Shown here: piece after piece, positions 1 through 7,932 of the stretch
Position numbering within the stretch: position 1 is the first letter of the stretch
How the letters are laid out: every line of letters begins with the position of its first letter
From: Flavobacterium frigidimaris
GTDB taxonomy: Bacteria; Bacteroidota; Bacteroidia; Flavobacteriales; Flavobacteriaceae
Assembly (NCBI GenBank): GCA_900129595.1
Contig: FQWG01000008.1
Span: 124,001-188,000, forward strand
DNA length: 64,000 nucleotides
Direction: 5' to 3'
Translations under genes and position numbers: made by a program
The notes under the pieces: model-generated
What the model was told of the DNA's origin: nothing
What the model saw: the letters and a program-made list of their open reading frames with translations, nothing else
Databases searched by the model: none

Positions 1-430
1 ACTAGAAGACATTAACCTCTGCAGTATTGGCGATTTGACTATTCCTGAAAATGATGATTCTTATGAAGAAATTATTTTTGCCGATTTAAAGAAACGCTAT
101 TACAAGAAATGCATCGTAAAAGACGATTTGCTTGTTGGGGCCATTTTAATGGGGGATAAAAACGAGTTCGCCGAATTTAAAACCATGATCGAAAGTAAAA
201 TCGAATTGTCTGATAAGCGAAATACACTGCTAAGAGGAAGCTCAAACGCAAAACCTGTTTTAGGAAAATTAGTCTGTTCCTGCAGTCAGGTAGGAGCCGG
301 AAATATAGAAGAAGCAATAAAAAGCGGCGTAAACAATTTTACCGATTTGTGCAAAAATACCGGTGCCGGGTTAGGCTGCGGAAGCTGTAAAACAGAAGTA
401 AAAGAAATACTTGCAAAGTGTAAAATTTAG
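1..430 (+). CDS. C-terminal part of NirB-like NAD(P)H nitrite reductase flavoprotein (cut by window start)
   Basis: The reading frame is open from base 2 into the window edge, so this is only the last 142 or so residues of a larger protein. The visible part holds the small C-terminal domain of rubredoxin-type NAD(P)H reductases (DDLLVGAILMGDK), then a BFD-like [2Fe-2S] domain with the ligand pattern CSC near base 280 and CGSC near base 380. This arrangement is that of NirB-type assimilatory nitrite reductases or of NasC-type electron donors to nitrate reductase. The siroheme half is not visible, so the two cannot be told apart. The nearby cobA (siroheme) and molybdenum cofactor genes fit either. 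A TTG at 35 could be mistaken for a start, but the frame continues upstream. Confidence 0.8.
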   Translation, partial: LEDINLCSIGDLTIPENDDSYEEIIFADLKKRYYKKCIVKDDLLVGAILMGDKNEFAEFKTMIESKIELSDKRNTLLRGSSNAKPVLGKLVCSCSQVGAGNIEEAIKSGVNNFTDLCKNTGAGLGCGSCKTEVKEILAKCKI

Positions 431-436
431 TTTTTT

Positions 437-513
437 TTGTTTCAGGTTTCAAGTTTCAAGTTGTTGGAACGTACAGAAACTTGAAACTAAAAAACTTGAA
501 ACCTGAAACAAAA
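437..513. repeat. Inverted repeat built from the GTTTCAGGTTTC motif
   Basis: The gap between the flavoprotein and the rubredoxin gene is a large palindrome. The left arm (437-462) reads TTTGTTTCAGGTTTCAAG onward, and the right arm (479-513) is its near-perfect complement. The same GTTTCAGGTTT unit recurs near 8515 and four times at 9441-9512. On RNA it would fold into a long hairpin between two co-directional genes. Confidence 0.8.
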
Positions 514-516
514 GTT

Positions 517-1947
517 ATGGAACTAACAAGATTAATAGTAAAAGGAGGCGTTATTTCGCCGGGTGAATTACGGGAAGTAGTCAATATGGCAATGCATCAG
601 GGTTTAGATTCGATTTCATTTGGTTCAAGACAAGATATTATTTTTCCAAGCGGATTTAAATCTTTAGATAAAGAAAAACTGGGCAAACATCATTTTGTTT
701 TTCCGGAAGAAAAAAGCGGCAACAATATTGTTTCTTCGTATGTTTCTACAGATATTTTCAGAAATACCAATTGGCTTACCGGAAACAAATTTTTATATAT
801 TTTAGAACAGTTTAAAGAACAGCCAAAGCTAAAAGTCAACATCAATGACCCAAAGCAGCAATTAGTTCCCTTATTTACCGGTCACCTTAATTTTATTGCC
901 TCAGAACACGAAGATTATTGGTATTTATACATTCGTTTGCCTAAATGGCAACGTATGGAAGTATATCCTATTCTAATTTACAGTTGGGATATTGCCCAGT
1001 TTTACTATGAAATCGAAAAAATTACCGCTGAGGAATCAATTGGTATCGACCTGATATTTGCTCTTGTCAGCGAAGCTTTGGATACCAATAACCGAACAAT
1101 TGACAAACCTTTGAATATTCCGTTTTATCCTTTTCCCTATTACGAAGGCATGAACCGAATGGGAATTGATCAATATTGGCTCGGATTATACTGGAGAAAT
1201 AATTTATACAATCTGGATTTCCTGAAAGAAATGTGTGATTTATGTTTCGATTGCAAAATTGGAAAAATATGTATCACGCCCTGGAAATCGTTTATTATAA
1301 AAGGGATTCCAAAAGACAGAAAACTGGAATGGGAAAAGTTCTTAGGTAAAAAAGGAATCAATGTCCGTCATTCTTTATTAGAACTGAATTGGCATTTACC
1401 TGTCGCATCAGAATGGGCTTTAAATCTTAAAACCTTTCTGGTCCGCACACTTGATCAGTTCGACATTAGTACATATGGTTTGACTTTTGGTATCTCTGAG
1501 TACAATCGTGACGGGCATTATTTTACTTCGATCGTAGTCGAAAAAAATGAATTGCCCGCAGCTTTAGAATCCATTAAAATTCGGGATACTTATAATGTAT
1601 TATTTGCAAAAAATTTCGATGCCAATACACGAGAATACGTTGTGCATTCACAAGATATTGATAAACTGGAATTACCAACAATTTTAATTGAATTAAGCCG
1701 AAAGTATTTCGATGAACTCGGAAATTCGATTCCGGAAGCAACAGAAAAGCTACAAAAAAAAGAAAAAAAACAATTAGACATCTATCAATGTCAGGAATGT
1801 TTAACGCTTTACAAATCAGAATACGGAGATGAAAACCAGGGTATCCCGAAAGGTATTTTATTTACTGATTTAGCCGAAACTTATTGCTGTTCGTTATGCG
1901 AAGCGCCTAAAAGCAATTTTAAAATTTTAGAAATTCCTGAGAATTAA
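517..1947 (+). CDS. Nitrite/sulfite-reductase-like protein with C-terminal rubredoxin domain
   Basis: This 476-residue protein begins with a segment (GVISPGELREVVNMA, then SFGSRQDIIF) resembling the ferredoxin-like half-domain of nitrite/sulfite reductases. It ends with a rubredoxin-like domain with CQEC and CCSLC iron-ligand pairs, about residues 423-468. The middle has a cluster CDLCFDCKIGKIC, which is not the usual siroheme/4Fe-4S pattern (C-x5-C plus C-x3-C). Catalysis is therefore doubtful, and an electron-transfer role beside the upstream flavoprotein is more likely. The ATG at 517 is preferred over an in-frame TTG at 481, because the extra 12 codons lie inside the repeat palindrome. 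The family is recognised only by domains; the function is inferred from context. Confidence 0.65.
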   Translation: MELTRLIVKGGVISPGELREVVNMAMHQGLDSISFGSRQDIIFPSGFKSLDKEKLGKHHFVFPEEKSGNNIVSSYVSTDIFRNTNWLTGNKFLYILEQFKEQPKLKVNINDPKQQLVPLFTGHLNFIASEHEDYWYLYIRLPKWQRMEVYPILIYSWDIAQFYYEIEKITAEESIGIDLIFALVSEALDTNNRTIDKPLNIPFYPFPYYEGMNRMGIDQYWLGLYWRNNLYNLDFLKEMCDLCFDCKIGKICITPWKSFIIKGIPKDRKLEWEKFLGKKGINVRHSLLELNWHLPVASEWALNLKTFLVRTLDQFDISTYGLTFGISEYNRDGHYFTSIVVEKNELPAALESIKIRDTYNVLFAKNFDANTREYVVHSQDIDKLELPTILIELSRKYFDELGNSIPEATEKLQKKEKKQLDIYQCQECLTLYKSEYGDENQGIPKGILFTDLAETYCCSLCEAPKSNFKILEIPEN

Positions 1948-1973
1948 ACTGCCTTCTTTCATTAGTATTTTCA

Positions 1974-2052
1974 GGAGCTAATCCAGCTGTCCGCTATATC
2001 TTTTACTTTTTAAAGAAAAAAGTAAAAGGATGCCGCTTCCATCTGGGCTATG
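1974..2052 (-). repeat. Dispersed structured repeat, family B (third copy)
   Basis: Read on the - strand, this starts CCATAGCCCAGATGGAAG and ends GGATTAGCTCC. It matches the copies at 19192-19303 and 27592-27681: outer arms AGCCC/GGATTAGCT, conserved flank AAGCGGCATCCTTTT, and an inner hairpin whose sequence differs between copies. The rest of the 378-base gap between the rubredoxin gene and the next gene holds only AT-rich DNA and a promoter near its end. Confidence 0.75.
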
Positions 2053-2234
2053 GCACTCGTTTTCAAGAGAAAAATCTAGCAAACTACCACGTTATCATTC
2101 TTTCATCTTTACAAAGTAATTTACATTATTTCTCAAGTAGAATTGTTAAGAGATTTTAGTCTTTATTTTTTAACAAAAACTCAATCTATTAAAAATAAGA
2201 TCCTTATCGTTAATTTTTAAGTAAAAACTTAACA

Positions 2235-2263
2235 TTGAGAGACTTGTTTTATGTTTATCTTTA
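2235..2263 (+). promoter_or_regulatory. Possible Bacteroidota promoter of the lysine-rich protein gene
   Basis: A TTG at 2235-2237 is followed after 18 bases by TATCTTTA (2256-2263), one mismatch from the TAnnTTTG -7 box. It lies about 60 bases before the start codon of the Lys-rich protein. This is inference from consensus only. Confidence 0.4.
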
Positions 2264-2325
2264 CTTAACTGTTAATTAACAATTTAGTTACATTGTAGTA
2301 ATTACTCATCTAAAAACGCATCAAT

Positions 2326-2979
2326 ATGGAAAACGAGAACGAAAAAATTACCCCAGAAAAAACTGATTCACCAACACCTGAAAATACTCAGCCTGTTACA
2401 GAAAATAAAAAAACGGCAAATACAACAGCTACAAAAACAACGGCTACAAAAACACCAGTTCGCAAAGCAGCACCAGTTAAACCAACAACTGCTGCAAAAC
2501 CGGCTGCACCAACCAACACAACTCCAAAAGCCACAACAAAAACAGCAGCTGCAACTTCGCCAAAGCCCGCAGCACGAAGAGCTCCGGCAAGAAAAATTAC
2601 TCCGGCTGCTATTGAAAAAACAGAAGAAATAATAACTCCAAAAGTAACGATCAAGCAACCAACAAAAAAAGAAATATCAGAAAGTAAAGCTGATGACGTG
2701 ATAAAAACAAAAGGAGAAAGTAAGAAAGATAAATCAACAGATAAAAAGAAGAAAAAAGTGAAAGACAAAGACAAGGAAAAAGAGAAAAAGAAATTAGCTA
2801 AGAAAAAAGATCAGGCTAAAAAAGACAAAAAGAAAGAAAAAGCTAAAAAAGCAAAACAAAAAGCTGCTGCTAAGAAAAAAGAAAAAGCTAAAAAAGCGAA
2901 AGAAAAAGCAAAGGCTAAAAAAATAGCCAAAAAGAAAGCGAAATCTAAGAAAAAAGAGAAAGCTAAAAAGAAGAAATAA
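2326..2979 (+). CDS. Highly basic Lys/Ala/Thr/Pro-rich low-complexity protein
   Basis: This 217-residue protein has no globular domain that I recognise. An acidic start (MENENEKITPE) is followed by about 110 residues rich in Thr, Ala, Pro and Lys (repeats such as ATKTTATKTP and APVKPTTAAKPAAP). The last 80 or so residues are almost only Lys, Ala, Glu and Asp in AKKKEKAKKAKEK-like repeats. The composition resembles histone H1-like C-terminal tails, so nucleic-acid binding is a plausible guess, but nothing shows it directly. It has its own candidate promoter and a bidirectional terminator downstream. The poly-A-rich coding tract could also promote slippage. Confidence 0.75.
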   Translation: MENENEKITPEKTDSPTPENTQPVTENKKTANTTATKTTATKTPVRKAAPVKPTTAAKPAAPTNTTPKATTKTAAATSPKPAARRAPARKITPAAIEKTEEIITPKVTIKQPTKKEISESKADDVIKTKGESKKDKSTDKKKKKVKDKDKEKEKKKLAKKKDQAKKDKKKEKAKKAKQKAAAKKKEKAKKAKEKAKAKKIAKKKAKSKKKEKAKKKK

Positions 2980-2988
2980 AATTAAAAG

Positions 2989-3021
2989 AAGGTTTGACTT
3001 GAAAAAGTCAGACCTTTTTTT
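2989..3021. terminator. Bidirectional terminator between the Lys-rich gene and moaA
   Basis: The arms AAGGTTTGACTT and AAGTCAGACCTT flank a short loop and are followed by seven Ts on the + strand, with A-rich DNA on the other side. The moaA stop codon (3020-3022) falls in the T tract, so one hairpin appears to serve both convergent genes. Confidence 0.75.
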
Positions 3022-4027
3022 ATCCTCCAATCGCAATCATACTACGATTATCAAAGTGAAGTTTAGGGTCGTCTATTTCTTCGATCGTGACCATTCCTGC
3101 TCTGACTTTCTTTTTAGTTTTAATAGATTCAGAAATCAAATTGGCAATCGATTCACCATTTCTAAAAGGGGTCAGCAAATCGGTTTCAGCATTAGAGAAA
3201 AGGCAGTTTTTAATTTTTCCGTTTGCTGTAAGTCGAATTCTGTTGCAGCCATCACAAAACGGATTAGTAATCGAACTTATAATTCCAAAATCGCCTTGAA
3301 AACCTTTTATTGTATACGTTCTGGCCGTGAAGTTTTTTTCATCTTGTAATTTCTCCATTTCTGCAGAAGAAAAGACATTTTCTATTTGCGCCAGAATCTC
3401 CTTTTGCGAAACCATTTTACTCCTGTCCCACTCGTTTCCGGCAAATGGCATAAACTCAATAAACCGAATTGATACAGGCAGAAACTGAGTTAGTTTGACA
3501 AAATCTACAATTTCATTTTCATTAAAGCCTTTCATCAAAACCACATTTATTTTAACCTGAAAATCATTATTCAAAAGCAAATGCAGATTATCGATTACTT
3601 TCTCAAACTGATTTCGAAGCGTTATCGAATGAAATTTAGAAGAAACCAGAGTATCTAAACTCAAATTAACTTTTTTGATTTTAAACTGCTTTAAAACATC
3701 AATATGGCGGTCAATTAAAATTCCGTTTGTCGTAATGGAAAGCAAAACATCAAGAGAAGCCAGTTTAGAAATAATCTCCGGAAAATCTTTTCTTAAAAGT
3801 GGTTCGCCTCCGGTTAATCTTATTTTGTCAACACCGTTTTCAACGAAAGTCCGGGCAATAGCAAAAATCTCATCTGCCGTCATTAAACTGGCTTTGGGAG
3901 ATAATGCGATTCCGTCAGCAGGCATGCAATATGCACAACGTAAATTGCATTTTTCTAACAGCGAAATACGCAAATAATTGTGTTTTCGCCCAAAATCATC
4001 CGTCAAAATTGTGTTAGAGGGCATCAT
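3020..4027 (-). CDS. moaA: GTP 3',8-cyclase MoaA
   Basis: This radical SAM enzyme catalyses the first step of molybdenum cofactor synthesis, turning GTP into 3',8-cyclo-7,8-dihydro-GTP. The N-terminal 4Fe-4S motif is C27-x3-C31-x2-C34 (CNLRCAYC), followed by the SAM-binding GGEPLL. The second cluster motif CDGC plus a Cys 13 residues later sits at about residues 256-273. The catalytic double-Gly tail (IGG) ends the protein, as in functional MoaA. The length of 335 aa is normal. It overlaps the end of moaCB by 14 bases, so it is the last gene of the - strand Moco operon. MM at the start leaves one codon of ambiguity. Confidence 0.95.
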   Translation of the reverse strand: MMPSNTILTDDFGRKHNYLRISLLEKCNLRCAYCMPADGIALSPKASLMTADEIFAIARTFVENGVDKIRLTGGEPLLRKDFPEIISKLASLDVLLSITTNGILIDRHIDVLKQFKIKKVNLSLDTLVSSKFHSITLRNQFEKVIDNLHLLLNNDFQVKINVVLMKGFNENEIVDFVKLTQFLPVSIRFIEFMPFAGNEWDRSKMVSQKEILAQIENVFSSAEMEKLQDEKNFTARTYTIKGFQGDFGIISSITNPFCDGCNRIRLTANGKIKNCLFSNAETDLLTPFRNGESIANLISESIKTKKKVRAGMVTIEEIDDPKLHFDNRSMIAIGG

Positions 4028-4928
4028 GATTTTTTCCTTTTAAAATATGAAAAACGTGCATTACATGCGGAAAAACAGCATCCATAGATTCTCTGGCTCC
4101 GTTGGTTGATCCCGGCAAAGCCAAAACCAGGCTTTTTCCTAATGTTCCTGCAACGGTTCTCGATAACATCGCATAAGGCATTCTTTGTTGGCCGTAATCA
4201 CGAATAGCTTCTTCGATTCCGGGAATTCTGCTTTCCAAAATTGGTGATAAAGCTTCCGGTGTAACATCTCTTGGAGACAAACCTGTTCCTCCCGTAAAAA
4301 TGACCAACTGGTGCTCTTTGGCGAAAGCCTTAGTTTTTTCCTGAATAATAGCTATTTCGTCCGGAATAATTTCGTAATGCGCTGTTTCAACTCCGTAAGA
4401 AGTTAATTTCTCCACAATGATTTTTCCGGAGCGGTCTTCTTTATCACCGGCAAAAATAGAATCTGAACAAACAAAAACTGCCGCCTTTATTACATTCGGG
4501 AATTTATTTTTGAAAGAAGATTTCCCTCCTTCTTTATTGATTAATTTAATTGTCGAAATCTCTATTTCCTTATCAATAGGTTTCAGCATATCGTACATCG
4601 TCAACGCTACTATTGATGCGCCGTGCATGGCCTCAACCTCAACTCCGGTTTTGTAAACTGTTTTTACACTAAAAATAATCTCAATCGTCAAGCCTTCGAT
4701 TTTATAGTCTACCGATGTAAATTCAATTGGAATCGGGTGACAATCCGGAATCGATAAGTGGGTGTTTTTTACCGCAAATAATCCGGCTGTTTTGGCCATT
4801 TCGAATACATTTCCCTTCGGAACCAAATTATTCACCACGGCATCAATTGTTTCCTGTTTACTAACTTTGACAATTGCTGTGGCTGTTGCAGCTCTTAATG
4901 TGCTTATTTTATGCGTAATATCAACCAT
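4014..4928 (-). CDS. moaCB: Fused MoaC-MoaB molybdenum cofactor protein
   Basis: This 304-residue protein has two domains. Residues 1-155 are MoaC, cyclic pyranopterin monophosphate synthase (start MVDITHKISTLR, core KTGVEVEAMHGASIVALTMYD). Residues 160-304 are a MoaB/MogA-type molybdopterin-binding domain (FTGGTGLSPRDVTPEAL). MoaC acts directly after MoaA. MoaB/MogA domains adenylate molybdopterin before metal insertion. The ATG at 4928 is chosen because family members start MVDITHK; a longer frame to 4991 would run deep into moaE. It overlaps the moaE stop by 8 bases and moaA by 14, implying translational coupling. The fusion is known in Bacteroidota. Confidence 0.92.
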   Translation of the reverse strand: MVDITHKISTLRAATATAIVKVSKQETIDAVVNNLVPKGNVFEMAKTAGLFAVKNTHLSIPDCHPIPIEFTSVDYKIEGLTIEIIFSVKTVYKTGVEVEAMHGASIVALTMYDMLKPIDKEIEISTIKLINKEGGKSSFKNKFPNVIKAAVFVCSDSIFAGDKEDRSGKIIVEKLTSYGVETAHYEIIPDEIAIIQEKTKAFAKEHQLVIFTGGTGLSPRDVTPEALSPILESRIPGIEEAIRDYGQQRMPYAMLSRTVAGTLGKSLVLALPGSTNGARESMDAVFPHVMHVFHILKGKNHDAL

Positions 4929-5358
4929 TATTGTTTTGTTTCCAGGTGAATGTATCATTCTCAAACATTTCTTTACCAAAAATAGGCACATCTGTTTTTA
5001 TCCAGTTTACGATCGCTTCTGTCGCCTCATAAACTTGTTTGCGTCGTGTTGCCGAAACAAAAACGAACAAACAAATTTCGCCTGCTTTTACAACTCCCAA
5101 ACTGTGATAAATGTGCATGCAGGTTAAGTCGAATTTAGCAAAAGCTTTTTCCCGAATCGCATACAAAGCTTCATTCGCCATATCGGTATAAGCCGAATAA
5201 TCGATCGCAACAACTATATTATCGTGAATTACATCGGCACGAACTTGTCCCAAAAAAATATTGTGCGCACCAATAGTGTGTTTCGACTGATGTTTGGCGA
5301 TTGATTCTGCAATAAATTCAGGAGCTATTGGCCCTTCTACAAATACATTTTTACTCAT
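4921..5358 (-). CDS. moaE: Molybdopterin synthase catalytic subunit MoaE
   Basis: MoaE transfers sulfur from thiocarboxylated MoaD to cyclic pyranopterin monophosphate, giving molybdopterin. The 145-residue length and the family features are present: GAHNIFLGQVRAD, the HSLGVVKAGE segment (where many homologues have HRxG), ATRRKQVYEA, and the C-terminal WKxxxPIFGKE motif in the form WIKTDVPIFGKE. It is downstream of an LprI-like gene and overlaps moaCB. The partner MoaD is encoded four genes upstream in the same strand run. Confidence 0.94.
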   Translation of the reverse strand: MSKNVFVEGPIAPEFIAESIAKHQSKHTIGAHNIFLGQVRADVIHDNIVVAIDYSAYTDMANEALYAIREKAFAKFDLTCMHIYHSLGVVKAGEICLFVFVSATRRKQVYEATEAIVNWIKTDVPIFGKEMFENDTFTWKQNNNG

Positions 5359-5446
5359 TTTTTTATTTTTTTTGCCCAGGATTAAACGTTTTCACTAATT
5401 AAACATTTTACATTTTTATCTTTTTAAATCTGTAAAATCATCATTT

Positions 5447-5800
5447 TTAAAAACCGTTCAACAAACCTTTTAATTCTTTTGTTCTGCTTATTGTGATTTG
5501 CATTCTGCAATCTGCATACATTTTATTGGCTATAACTCCACCTTCACCTTCCGGATAGCTTTTAAATTTGCAATTTGAATCTCTAAATTTTATCCAGTCT
5601 TTTTGAGAATTGATCAGGTTTGCCTGATCTATTGCTCCTAACTTATTTTTTAATTGATTATAAGTTGCATTCAGTTCCTTATCCGCTTTTTCATAAGCTA
5701 CATAAATTTCTGTTTCACCAGTTGCGTCAACATGTTTTTGGGAAAAACCAAATTGACTAAAACAGAGAGACAAAAACAATCCAAAAAATATTTTTTTCAT
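5447..5800 (-). CDS. Exported LprI-like (DUF1311) protein
   Basis: This is a 117-residue protein with a clear signal peptide (cleavage after FGFSQ, near residue 21). The mature part has the spaced pattern of the DUF1311/lysozyme-inhibitor LprI N-terminal family: ADKELNATYNQL, then SQKDWIKFRDSNC and a second Cys in YADCRMQITISRTKEL. The two mature cysteines (in DSNC and ADC) could form the family's disulfide. In Mycobacterium LprI inhibits lysozyme, but most family members are uncharacterised. Its position inside a cytoplasmic Moco biosynthesis run, 12 bases after moeB, is odd; the 88-base gap to moaE is the largest in this part of the cluster. Confidence 0.8.
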   Translation of the reverse strand: MKKIFFGLFLSLCFSQFGFSQKHVDATGETEIYVAYEKADKELNATYNQLKNKLGAIDQANLINSQKDWIKFRDSNCKFKSYPEGEGGVIANKMYADCRMQITISRTKELKGLLNGF

Positions 5801-5812
5801 AACATTATTAAA

Positions 5813-6889
5813 TTAAATAGTAAATTTTTCTTGTAGTAATTGTTTCATTGCAAATGCGCCGCCAACAATATTTTTTATGTTTTTAAATTGATGTTTCTGA
5901 AGCAATTGAGCTGCTATCTTACTTCTGATTCCGGATTGACAGAAAACGTAAATGGTTTGGCTTTTATCCAGCTTTTCCATTTCATTTTCTAAATTCATGA
6001 GCGGAATCTGAATTCCATTTTTGAAATTGATTTTCGGAAATTCAACTTCATTTCTAACATCCAGAAATAAAACTTCAACATCATTAATTTCATCTAAAAC
6101 AGATTCAAAATTCACTTCTTCAATCTGATTTTCTTCTATGCCATACTTTTTATCAAAAATCTCTTTGTTCATCAATAGAACATCACTTTTATCAAAATCA
6201 TACTTTTGCTGTTCGTTATTCAGAATATTGTACACCACTATTTTTCCTGTCAAAACGGTTCCTGTTTCCACAATCATTTTGATTACTTCGTTGGCCTGTA
6301 ACATTCCGATAATTCCAACAGACGTTCCTATAACTCCTGCATCTTCGCAATTTGTAGCTGTACTTTTTTCATCCGGATACAAACATCTGTATGTGGGTCC
6401 GTTTTGATAATTAAAGACCGAAACCTGCCCCTGAAACCTGAAAACGGAGCCATAAACCATTGGTTTATTTGTTACTAAGCAAGCATCATTTATGAGATAT
6501 TTTATCGAAATATTATCTGTTGCATCAACAATAATAGTATATTTTTCAAATAAAGTAATCGCATTTTTTCCGGATAATTTCTCCGTTATGGCATTCACTT
6601 TCACGGAAGGGTTCAATTCTGAAATCATTGATTTTGCTTCCTCGGCTTTGTATTTTCCAAGAGCTGAACTTTTGTAAATCACCTGACGATGCAAATTTGA
6701 AATTTCGATACAATCGTGATCCACAATTCCAATTTCCCCAACACCTGCTCCAGCCAAATAAGGCAAAATAGCCGCTCCCAAACCTCCGGCTCCTACAATC
6801 AGAACTTTGGCTTTCGATAATTTGAGCTGACCCTTGTCTCCAATTTCAGTCAGCATTATTTGTCGGTTATAACGTGTTGAATCATTCAT
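5813..6889 (-). CDS. moeB: MoeB/ThiF-type adenylyltransferase with C-terminal rhodanese domain
   Basis: This E1-like enzyme activates the C-terminal Gly of MoaD by adenylation. The rhodanese domain probably supplies sulfur for thiocarboxylation. Residues 33-38 are the nucleotide-binding GAGGLG. NLHRQVIY and DATDN are further E1 motifs, and NCEDAGVIG follows in the position of the MoeB signature. The CxxC zinc site is reduced: TYRCLYP has one Cys. Residues 260-358 are rhodanese, with active-site CQSGIRS (Cys at about 317). The ATG at 6889 is preferred because the protein then starts MNDSTRYNRQ, as in the family, and leaves 10 bases after moaD. ThiF or HesA activity is an alternative, but the flanking moaD favours MoeB. 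Confidence 0.9.
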   Translation of the reverse strand: MNDSTRYNRQIMLTEIGDKGQLKLSKAKVLIVGAGGLGAAILPYLAGAGVGEIGIVDHDCIEISNLHRQVIYKSSALGKYKAEEAKSMISELNPSVKVNAITEKLSGKNAITLFEKYTIIVDATDNISIKYLINDACLVTNKPMVYGSVFRFQGQVSVFNYQNGPTYRCLYPDEKSTATNCEDAGVIGTSVGIIGMLQANEVIKMIVETGTVLTGKIVVYNILNNEQQKYDFDKSDVLLMNKEIFDKKYGIEENQIEEVNFESVLDEINDVEVLFLDVRNEVEFPKINFKNGIQIPLMNLENEMEKLDKSQTIYVFCQSGIRSKIAAQLLQKHQFKNIKNIVGGAFAMKQLLQEKFTI

Positions 6890-6899
6890 ACAATTAATT

Positions 6900-7136
6900 T
6901 TATCCTCCGGCAAAAGGAGGTAATAAAGCAACGATATCAGTTGTCTGCAAGATGTATTGAGTCGCTTTTGGAACTATTTTCTGGTTTATTGCAACGCTAA
7001 AGGACAAGGATTCGAATTGGTATTTTTCGTCTAAATCCTGCAGTAATTCCTGCAGCGAAACTTCAGAAAAAGGGATTTTTTCGAATTCACATTTTGTCTT
7101 TTCTGCGACAGCTCCAAAATATTTAATCTCGATCAT
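6900..7136 (-). CDS. moaD: Molybdopterin synthase sulfur carrier MoaD
   Basis: This 78-residue ubiquitin-fold protein has the required C-terminal LLPPFAGG, whose final Gly is adenylated by MoeB and converted to a thiocarboxylate. The start MIEIKYFGAVAEKT is typical of MoaD. Its ATG shares one base with the cobA stop (TAATG on the - strand), so cobA and moaD are translationally coupled. It pairs with moaE further down the operon. Confidence 0.93.
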   Translation of the reverse strand: MIEIKYFGAVAEKTKCEFEKIPFSEVSLQELLQDLDEKYQFESLSFSVAINQKIVPKATQYILQTTDIVALLPPFAGG

Positions 7137-7927
7137 TATTCTAAATTTAAATTCTGAAAAATAAATTCATCTTCAAAGTGTTCCTGAAAATAAGAAGTCA
7201 ATTTTGATGTATTTTTCACTACTTCACCAATCACAATAATGGCGGGTGAAGAAATTTTATTTTCTGCTACTAATTTAGTAATTGAACGAATCGTTCCCAC
7301 TACTTTTTGTTCCGTATTTTTTGTTCCGTTTTGAATAATTGCGATGGGCAAATCATCGGTTCTGTTTTCTTTATAAATCGAAATTATTTCTTCTAATTTG
7401 TGCATTCCCATCAAAATAACCACTGTTGCGGCTGATTTTGAAGCTAAATAAACATCTTTAGATAATTCGTGATTCGATGTCGTTCCGGTAATTACCCAAA
7501 AACTTTCGGCTACCTGGCGCTGTGTCAAACTAATTCCTACTGAAGCAGGAACGCCTAAAGCCGATGAAATGCCGGGAACAACAGCGGTTTCTACACCAAA
7601 TTTTTCTACGTATTCAATTTCTTCACTTCCTCTTCCAAAAACAAAAGGATCTCCGCCTTTTAAACGTACTACATGACCAAAACGGTTTGCCATTGAAACA
7701 ATCAATTCGTTGATCTGATCTTGCGTATACGCGTGACAACCCAGGCGTTTACCCACAAAAACTATTTCAGCCTTTACAGCATATTGCAATAATTCTTCGT
7801 TTACCAACGCATCGTACAATACAACATCGGCATTTTCTAAAGCTTTAATTGCTTTTAAAGTGATCAGTTCAGCATCGCCCGGACCTGCGCCTACAATTGT
7901 TAATTTTGGTATTTTTGAGTTTCGCAT
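7136..7927 (-). CDS. cobA: Uroporphyrinogen-III C-methyltransferase
   Basis: This enzyme uses SAM to methylate uroporphyrinogen III at C2 and C7, giving precorrin-2, the precursor of siroheme. Family motifs are GAGPGDAELITLKA at the N-terminus, VRLKGGDPFVFGRG in the middle and VVPGISSALGVPA. The length of 263 aa matches stand-alone SUMT without a CysG oxidase/ferrochelatase part. Siroheme is the cofactor of assimilatory nitrite and sulfite reductases, which fits the nitrite-reductase-like gene at the left edge. It sits 5 bases after mobA and overlaps moaD by one base. Confidence 0.94.
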   Translation of the reverse strand: MRNSKIPKLTIVGAGPGDAELITLKAIKALENADVVLYDALVNEELLQYAVKAEIVFVGKRLGCHAYTQDQINELIVSMANRFGHVVRLKGGDPFVFGRGSEEIEYVEKFGVETAVVPGISSALGVPASVGISLTQRQVAESFWVITGTTSNHELSKDVYLASKSAATVVILMGMHKLEEIISIYKENRTDDLPIAIIQNGTKNTEQKVVGTIRSITKLVAENKISSPAIIVIGEVVKNTSKLTSYFQEHFEDEFIFQNLNLE

Positions 7928-7932
7928 AACTT

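Noticed and set aside
481..516. TTG start for the rubredoxin-tailed protein
   Set aside because: The 12 extra codons are made of the GTTTCAGGTTTC palindrome; family-like sequence begins at ATG 517.
2368..3036. Long antisense frames opposite the Lys-rich gene
   Set aside because: They give Cys/Ser- or Phe-rich low-complexity translations produced by the A-rich sense strand, with no start context or family match.
4929..4991. Longer MoaC start at 4991
   Set aside because: It adds 21 residues unlike MoaC and overlaps moaE heavily; MVDITHK at 4928 is the family start.
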